A stretch of DNA of 8,816 nt from Bacteriovorax sp. UBA1852 (GTDB lineage: Bacteria > Bdellovibrionota > Bacteriovoracia > Bacteriovoracales > Bacteriovoracaceae), in the NCBI GenBank assembly GCA_002338505.1, contig DDIK01000028.1:5192-14007 (forward strand). The letters run 5' to 3'. Position numbers and translations under genes: made by a program. Shown one piece after another: positions 5,226-8,816 of the stretch. The notes below the pieces were generated by a model, which was given only the letters and a program-made list of their open reading frames with translations, did no database searches and was not told the origin of the DNA. The number at the start of each line of letters is the position of its first letter. Position 1 is the stretch's first letter.

Positions 5226-6716
5226 ATGGATAATAATCAAAAGCGTACTATGTTAGCGCTTATTCTCTCAGGTGTTGTTTTATTTTCTTGGCAATCTTTC
5301 TTTGCTCCAAAGCATGCTGAACAAAATTTCAAAGAAGAATTTAGCAAGGATGCAGAAGTTGGAAAAAATATTAATGATAATACAATAAGCCAACCATCTC
5401 CAAATAAAATAAGTAACTCAATTTCTCAAAAAAGTATTCCGACTTCATATACAACGACTTCAATCTTATCTTCTAATAAAGAATACAGTTTTAGTATTGC
5501 CCCTGATTTATCATTATCAGATCTGAGTGGTTTCCATACAAAAATGAATACTGAGGAGTTTTCTGGTAAGGAGCGAGTAGGGCAATATGGTTATATTGAT
5601 CAACAAGGTAATTTTTCAGCCTTTAATTTTGCTTTTGAAGAATCAGTAAATTTAGATTCAATTAAAGGTTATGATAACAATCTAAAAGCTCAAGTCACTC
5701 TGTCATTAAATGACAATGGCCGTTTAAGTTATAGAATCAATTCCGATCAACCAGTTAGGCTTGCAATTAAATATGATTCTATTGAAATGCAATCTGATAA
5801 TAGAACTTTCAGACAGTATGTGGCTTATTCAAGTGATGTTGTACGCATCGATATTGAAGATGATGAAGTCGTCGAGGGTGGCCTTAAATGGCTTGGTCTT
5901 GATTTTAATCATCATAATCTTCTCAATGTTTTTCCTGAGAAAATTTCTTCTAAACTTCAATCATTTGAAAACGGAAGTCTTCTATTTACCGCGAATAAAA
6001 GCATGAGAGATTATGAAGGCTATATAATTTATTCTTTAAAGGATCTTGATTACTTATCTGAATTTAAAGATCAGTTAGAGTTAAGTATCGATTTTGGTAT
6101 ATTTGGTATCCTTGCTGTTCCTATTTTAAAAGGTCTTAAATTTCTATATTCTTATTTAGGTAACTATGGTGTAGCAATTATTATTCTCACTATTATTATT
6201 CGTTTCCTAACTTTTCCTCTTCAGTTTAAATCTTTTAAAAGTATGAAGAAAATGCAGATAGTTCAACCTGAGCTACAAAAGCTCCGTGAGAAATATAAAG
6301 ATAACCCACAAGAGATGCAAAAAAGAACAATGGATCTTTTCAAAAGATCTGGCGCAAATCCACTTGGTGGCTGTTTTCCTATGCTACTTCAAGTACCTAT
6401 CTTTATCGCTTTTTACCAAGCTATCAGTAATAGTGTTGAACTTGTCGGTTCACCTTTTGCTTTTTGGCTTTTTGATCTAAGTGCAAAAGATCCTTATTAT
6501 GTTTTACCTGTTTTAATGGGTATTACTATGTTTGCTCAGACTAAGCTTAATCCATCAACTACTGCAGACCCAAATCAACAAAAGATTATGTATATTATGC
6601 CTTTAGTTTTTTGTTTCATGATGAAGGATCTTCCAGCAGGACTTAATCTTTATTTCTTTGTTTCTAATCTTGTAGGTATTGGACAACAAGTACTAGTTTA
6701 TAAAATGGTTGAATAA
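5226..6716 (+). CDS. yidC: Membrane protein insertase YidC
   Basis: YidC (Oxa1 family) inserts and folds inner-membrane proteins, alone or with SecYEG. It has 496 residues. A first membrane helix lies at about 7-25 (TMLALILSGVVLFSW), followed by a Ser/Asn-rich linker (about 30-85) and a periplasmic domain (about 85-285). The conserved Oxa1/YidC domain begins near 290. Helix 2 carries the conserved Arg326 in LTIIIRFLTFPL. A cytoplasmic hairpin follows (MQIVQPELQKLREKYKDN), then GGCFPMLLQVPIFIAFY (381-397) and further hydrophobic segments to the end. The periplasmic domain marks a Gram-negative-type insertase. The ATG follows AAGGA (5215-5219) with a 6-nt gap. Its TAA overlaps the mnmE ATG as TAATG. 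Homologues are often followed by jag/khpB; here that gene is missing. Confidence 0.97.
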   Translation: MDNNQKRTMLALILSGVVLFSWQSFFAPKHAEQNFKEEFSKDAEVGKNINDNTISQPSPNKISNSISQKSIPTSYTTTSILSSNKEYSFSIAPDLSLSDLSGFHTKMNTEEFSGKERVGQYGYIDQQGNFSAFNFAFEESVNLDSIKGYDNNLKAQVTLSLNDNGRLSYRINSDQPVRLAIKYDSIEMQSDNRTFRQYVAYSSDVVRIDIEDDEVVEGGLKWLGLDFNHHNLLNVFPEKISSKLQSFENGSLLFTANKSMRDYEGYIIYSLKDLDYLSEFKDQLELSIDFGIFGILAVPILKGLKFLYSYLGNYGVAIIILTIIIRFLTFPLQFKSFKSMKKMQIVQPELQKLREKYKDNPQEMQKRTMDLFKRSGANPLGGCFPMLLQVPIFIAFYQAISNSVELVGSPFAFWLFDLSAKDPYYVLPVLMGITMFAQTKLNPSTTADPNQQKIMYIMPLVFCFMMKDLPAGLNLYFFVSNLVGIGQQVLVYKMVE

Positions 6717-8230
6717 TGATTAATGTTTTCGATGATCTGCCGATTATTGCATGCTCGACGGGATTGTCTGAAAACACTGCTATAGGCTTAATTAGAATAT
6801 CTGGATTTACATCACTAGATATTCTAAAACCTTTTTTCAATTATGATATTTCACTTCTTAAACCTAATTATGTAAAACATTGTAAAATTGTGTTTGATAA
6901 TATTTTCTATGACGATGTTGTTATTACTTATTTCAAAGGGCCGAAGTCATACAACGGTGAAAATATTCTTGAAATATCTGTTCACGGAAATACGATTAAC
7001 ATTAAACGAATTATCGAATTATTTATTTCAAATTCAACTATAAGACAAGCTCACAATGGTGAATTCACTTACCGTGCCCTGGCTAATGGAAAACTTACAC
7101 TTTCACAAGTTGAAGGTTTAGATGCGCTTTTGAATGCTACGAATTCATCTATGCTGGATCAAGGTTTAGATCTATTGCACGGTTCTCTTTATCAGCGATA
7201 CCTAGAGCTTGCATCTGAATTTAAAAAACTACGTTCGAATATAGAACTCAATATAGATTTTCTTGAAGATATCGGTGAAGAACAAGGTAATAAACTTTTG
7301 CATGAGTCTGTTTTAACGATGAAGAATTTATTAACAAATCTTTATCACTCTGCAACCGTAAAGAAAGAAAGCTTTCTTTCTCCTGATGTCGTCTTCTATG
7401 GTAAACCAAATGCAGGAAAGAGTTCACTATTTAATGAGCTTTTAAATTCGGATAGGGCAATTGTATCAACTCAAGAAGGAACAACAAGAGACTACATTTC
7501 AGAATCTATCTCTATCAAGGGTAGAACTTTTAATTTAATTGATACTGCGGGAATTCGTGAAACCGATAACATTATAGAGATCAGTGGAATTAGCAAAGCA
7601 CATACTTTGGTGAACGAAGCCTTTTTAAATTTTCGCTTAATTGATGTTAGATATCCGCAGGAGATAGAGCTTAGCAAAGAATCTGATATAATAATATTTA
7701 CTCATATTGATTCTGCTGATTATTCACTTAATAAAGAAACTCTTCTCTTACTTCAAAACAAGCTAGTTCTATTTGTCTCACTTGTTGATAAGAAGACGTG
7801 TACTAAACTATTTGGTCCTGAAGAGTTATTCGCTAAATTTTTTGGTCCTATAGAACCAGACTTTAATATATACTCTGGTCCTATAGAACCATTATTTGAA
7901 AATGGTCCTATAGAGGCAAATAGCTTTAATGGTCCTATAGAACCATTAATAGCTAATAGTATCTTTGAAGTTATAGAATATGTTATTTCAAGTAAATACA
8001 AATACTTAAACACTTTTGATCCTATACTTATTGATCGCCAAAGAGATCTTATTAGTGATATTCACAAAGCCTTTGAAGATTTCTATCTGCTATATGTAGA
8101 TGAAGAGGATATTGGCATCCTTTCGTCTGAAATAAATTCTATTGACTATAAGATTAGTCGATTGATAGGGATTACTTCTCCGGACGAAGTGCTGAATAAT
8201 ATTTTCAGTAACTTCTGTATAGGTAAGTAA
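6716..8230 (+). CDS. mnmE: tRNA-modifying GTPase MnmE with a repeat insertion
   Basis: MnmE (TrmE) acts with MnmG to install the (carboxymethyl)aminomethyl group on the wobble uridine of certain tRNAs. It has 504 residues against about 454 in E. coli. The N-terminal domain has GPKSYNGENILEISVHG (75-91) and NGEFTYRALANGKLTLSQ (114-131), and then a helical domain starts. The inserted G domain has G1 GKPNAGKSS (229-237), G2 EGTTRD (254-259), G3 DTAG (276-279) and a divergent G4 THID (329-332) instead of NKxD. Residues about 365-415 are an extra stretch with GPIEP-type repeats and account for the added length. The conserved C-terminus FCIGK, with its key Cys501, is intact. The start overlaps the yidC stop by one base, so translation is coupled; mnmG follows after 73 bp. 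Identity is certain; the effect of the insertion and the altered G4 on activity is unknown. Confidence 0.96.
   Translation: MINVFDDLPIIACSTGLSENTAIGLIRISGFTSLDILKPFFNYDISLLKPNYVKHCKIVFDNIFYDDVVITYFKGPKSYNGENILEISVHGNTINIKRIIELFISNSTIRQAHNGEFTYRALANGKLTLSQVEGLDALLNATNSSMLDQGLDLLHGSLYQRYLELASEFKKLRSNIELNIDFLEDIGEEQGNKLLHESVLTMKNLLTNLYHSATVKKESFLSPDVVFYGKPNAGKSSLFNELLNSDRAIVSTQEGTTRDYISESISIKGRTFNLIDTAGIRETDNIIEISGISKAHTLVNEAFLNFRLIDVRYPQEIELSKESDIIIFTHIDSADYSLNKETLLLLQNKLVLFVSLVDKKTCTKLFGPEELFAKFFGPIEPDFNIYSGPIEPLFENGPIEANSFNGPIEPLIANSIFEVIEYVISSKYKYLNTFDPILIDRQRDLISDIHKAFEDFYLLYVDEEDIGILSSEINSIDYKISRLIGITSPDEVLNNIFSNFCIGK
7814..7945 (+). repeat. Five-copy GGTCCTATAGAACCA repeat array inside mnmE
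   Basis: Copies start at 7814 (degenerate, GGTCCTGAAGAG), 7844, 7877, 7904 (ends GAGGCA) and 7931, with periods of 30, 33, 27 and 27 bp, all multiples of three. Three copies are identical over 15 bases. The core GGTCCTATAGAACC is nearly palindromic: 6 of 7 base pairs match, with one C/A mismatch. Encoded residues are GPEE, GPIEP, GPIEP, GPIEA and GPIEP at 367, 377, 388, 397 and 406. The last three copies behave as nonapeptides ending in Asn. The spacers differ in sequence while the 15-mer, including its synonymous positions, is kept. Confidence 0.9.
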
Positions 8231-8283
8231 TAATTTCAGTAGTTTAATTAGTTATAGACCCGACCCTTTTGGTCATGTATTAG

Positions 8284-8299
8284 TGTTCTACGTGGAACT
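8284..8299. promoter_or_regulatory. parS: parS-like site 1, overlapping the mnmG ribosome binding site
   Basis: TGTTCTACGTGGAACT matches the parS variant TGTTCCACGTGGAACA at 14 of 16 positions and is a near-perfect palindrome around ACGT. It lies between mnmE and mnmG. Its right arm (GTGGA) is also the only Shine-Dalgarno sequence for the mnmG ATG, 7 nt away. parS is the ParB loading site for chromosome segregation and normally clusters near oriC, as here. Confidence 0.6.
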
Positions 8300-8303
8300 T
8301 TTT

Positions 8304-8816
8304 ATGAATAATTTTGATATAATTATAGTTGGTGGTGGACATGCGGGCTTAGAGGCTGCTTGGATTGCTAGTCAGTTTAATCTTAAAATAGGGATGTTTA
8401 CACTCCCTGGTGTTCCTATCGCGAGTGCTCCCTGTAACCCAGCCGTTGGTGGTGTAGGTAAGGGCCAGGTTGTTAGAGAAATTGATGCTCTTGGTGGCAT
8501 CATGGGAAAGTTGGCGGACTTGTCAGCGATCCAGTATAGAGTACTTAACGAGTCTAAGGGTTATGCAGTACAGTCCACTCGCGTTCAAATCGATAAGCTC
8601 AAGTATGCAGGTTATGCAGAGACACTTGTTGAAAATAATAAGAATATTAATGTTGTGAGATGTAAAGTTAGTCAAGTTACTAAGCAAAGTAATTTGTTCC
8701 ACGTGGAAACATCTGTTGGTGCTTTCTCTTCGAAGTCAGTCATCTGTACTACCGGTACTTTTTTAGCCGGTAGAATGCATGTTGGTTCAGAGAAGACTAA
8801 GGGTGGTAGAGTTGAT
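8304..8816 (+). CDS. mnmG: tRNA uridine modification enzyme MnmG, N-terminal part (runs off the window)
   Basis: MnmG (GidA) is the FAD- and NADH-dependent partner of MnmE in wobble-uridine modification. The first 171 codons are present. The start MNNFDIIIVGGGHAGLEAA contains the dinucleotide-binding GGGHAG (10-15). PCNPAVGGVGKG (43-54) includes the conserved Cys44, and DALGGIMGKLAD and LNESKGYAVQSTR follow the family pattern, ending with GTFLAGRMHVG. The ATG at 8304 follows GTGGA (8293-8297) inside a parS-like palindrome, and the next in-frame Met is much later. It lies downstream of mnmE with a 73-bp gap, probably in the same operon. In many bacteria rsmG-parA-parB follow mnmG; they would lie outside this window. 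Confidence 0.97.
   Translation, partial: MNNFDIIIVGGGHAGLEAAWIASQFNLKIGMFTLPGVPIASAPCNPAVGGVGKGQVVREIDALGGIMGKLADLSAIQYRVLNESKGYAVQSTRVQIDKLKYAGYAETLVENNKNINVVRCKVSQVTKQSNLFHVETSVGAFSSKSVICTTGTFLAGRMHVGSEKTKGGRVD
8695..8710. promoter_or_regulatory. parS: parS-like site 2, inside mnmG
   Basis: The core TTCCACGTGGAA (8697-8708) is a perfect 12-bp palindrome; with flanks TGTTCCACGTGGAAAC it matches TGTTCCACGTGGAACA except at the last two positions. It encodes Leu-Phe-His-Val-Glu-Thr in mnmG and lies about 410 bp from site 1. Confidence 0.7.

Noticed and set aside
5761..6480. Plus-strand ORFs inside yidC (5761-6006 and 6286-6480)
   Set aside because: Out-of-frame shadows of a well-supported yidC reading frame.
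7492..7677. 61-residue minus-strand ORF inside mnmE
   Set aside because: Antisense shadow over the conserved G3 region; no independent support.
7753..8013. 86-residue minus-strand ORF with repeated GSIGP residues
   Set aside because: It is the antisense reading of the mnmE repeat array; its repeats only mirror the DNA repeats, and the start has no Shine-Dalgarno sequence.
8258..8275. GACC...GGTC hairpin between mnmE and mnmG as a terminator
   Set aside because: The stem is only about 4 bp and no T tract follows at the right place.
8470..8658. 62-residue plus-strand ORF inside mnmG
   Set aside because: Out-of-frame shadow of mnmG, whose frame carries the conserved motifs.

Overview
This window is a bacterial chromosomal replication-origin neighbourhood. 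It reads gyrB(start)-recF-dnaN-[oriC]-dnaA on the minus strand, then rpmH-rnpA-yidC-mnmE-mnmG(start) on the plus strand. This is the classical origin gene order. The DNA is strongly AT-rich. YidC has the large periplasmic domain of Gram-negative bacteria. The low GC, the TTCCACGTGGAA form of the parS-like sites and the divergent DnaA and MnmE sequences suggest a low-GC predatory bacterium of the Bdellovibrionota (Bacteriovorax/Halobacteriovorax-like). That placement is inference from gene content and style, not from a search.

Layout. 1-106: first 35 codons of gyrB (minus, TTG start). 124-1218 recF and 1218-2330 dnaN are translationally coupled by a TGATG overlap. 2331-2853: a 523-bp gene-free region that looks like oriC. 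It holds a 36-bp A/T-only run next to a perfect DnaA box, a second perfect DnaA box, a cluster of TTATTAACA-type degenerate boxes, and the dnaA terminator. 2854-4416: dnaA, with an N-terminal extension. 4417-4623: divergent dnaA/rpmH promoter region with two GGCC-rich repeats, a DnaA-box-like site on the probable dnaA -10, and a sigma70-like rpmH promoter. 4624-8230: rpmH, rnpA, yidC and mnmE, tightly packed, with yidC/mnmE overlapping as TAATG. 8231-8303: a short gap with a parS-like palindrome that contains the mnmG ribosome binding site. 8304-8816: the first 171 codons of mnmG, with a second parS-like palindrome inside the gene.

How the genes work together. DnaA opens the origin and DnaN clamps the polymerase. 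RecF acts in gap repair at stalled forks, and GyrB relieves supercoils. L34 and the RNase P protein supply the translation apparatus. YidC inserts membrane proteins. MnmE and MnmG jointly modify the wobble uridine of certain tRNAs. The parS-like sites imply that ParB-based segregation is centred here.

Most unusual features: (1) a roughly 50-residue insertion in the MnmE GTPase domain, built on a near-palindromic 15-mer (GGTCCTATAGAACCA) repeated in frame, whose codons stay identical while the spacers diverge; (2) two parS-like palindromes about 410 bp apart flanking the mnmG start; (3) paired CACGGCC...GGCCA repeats in the dnaA/rpmH promoter region; (4) a degraded G4 motif (THID) in MnmE. No CRISPR array, insertion sequence, prophage or defence system is visible.
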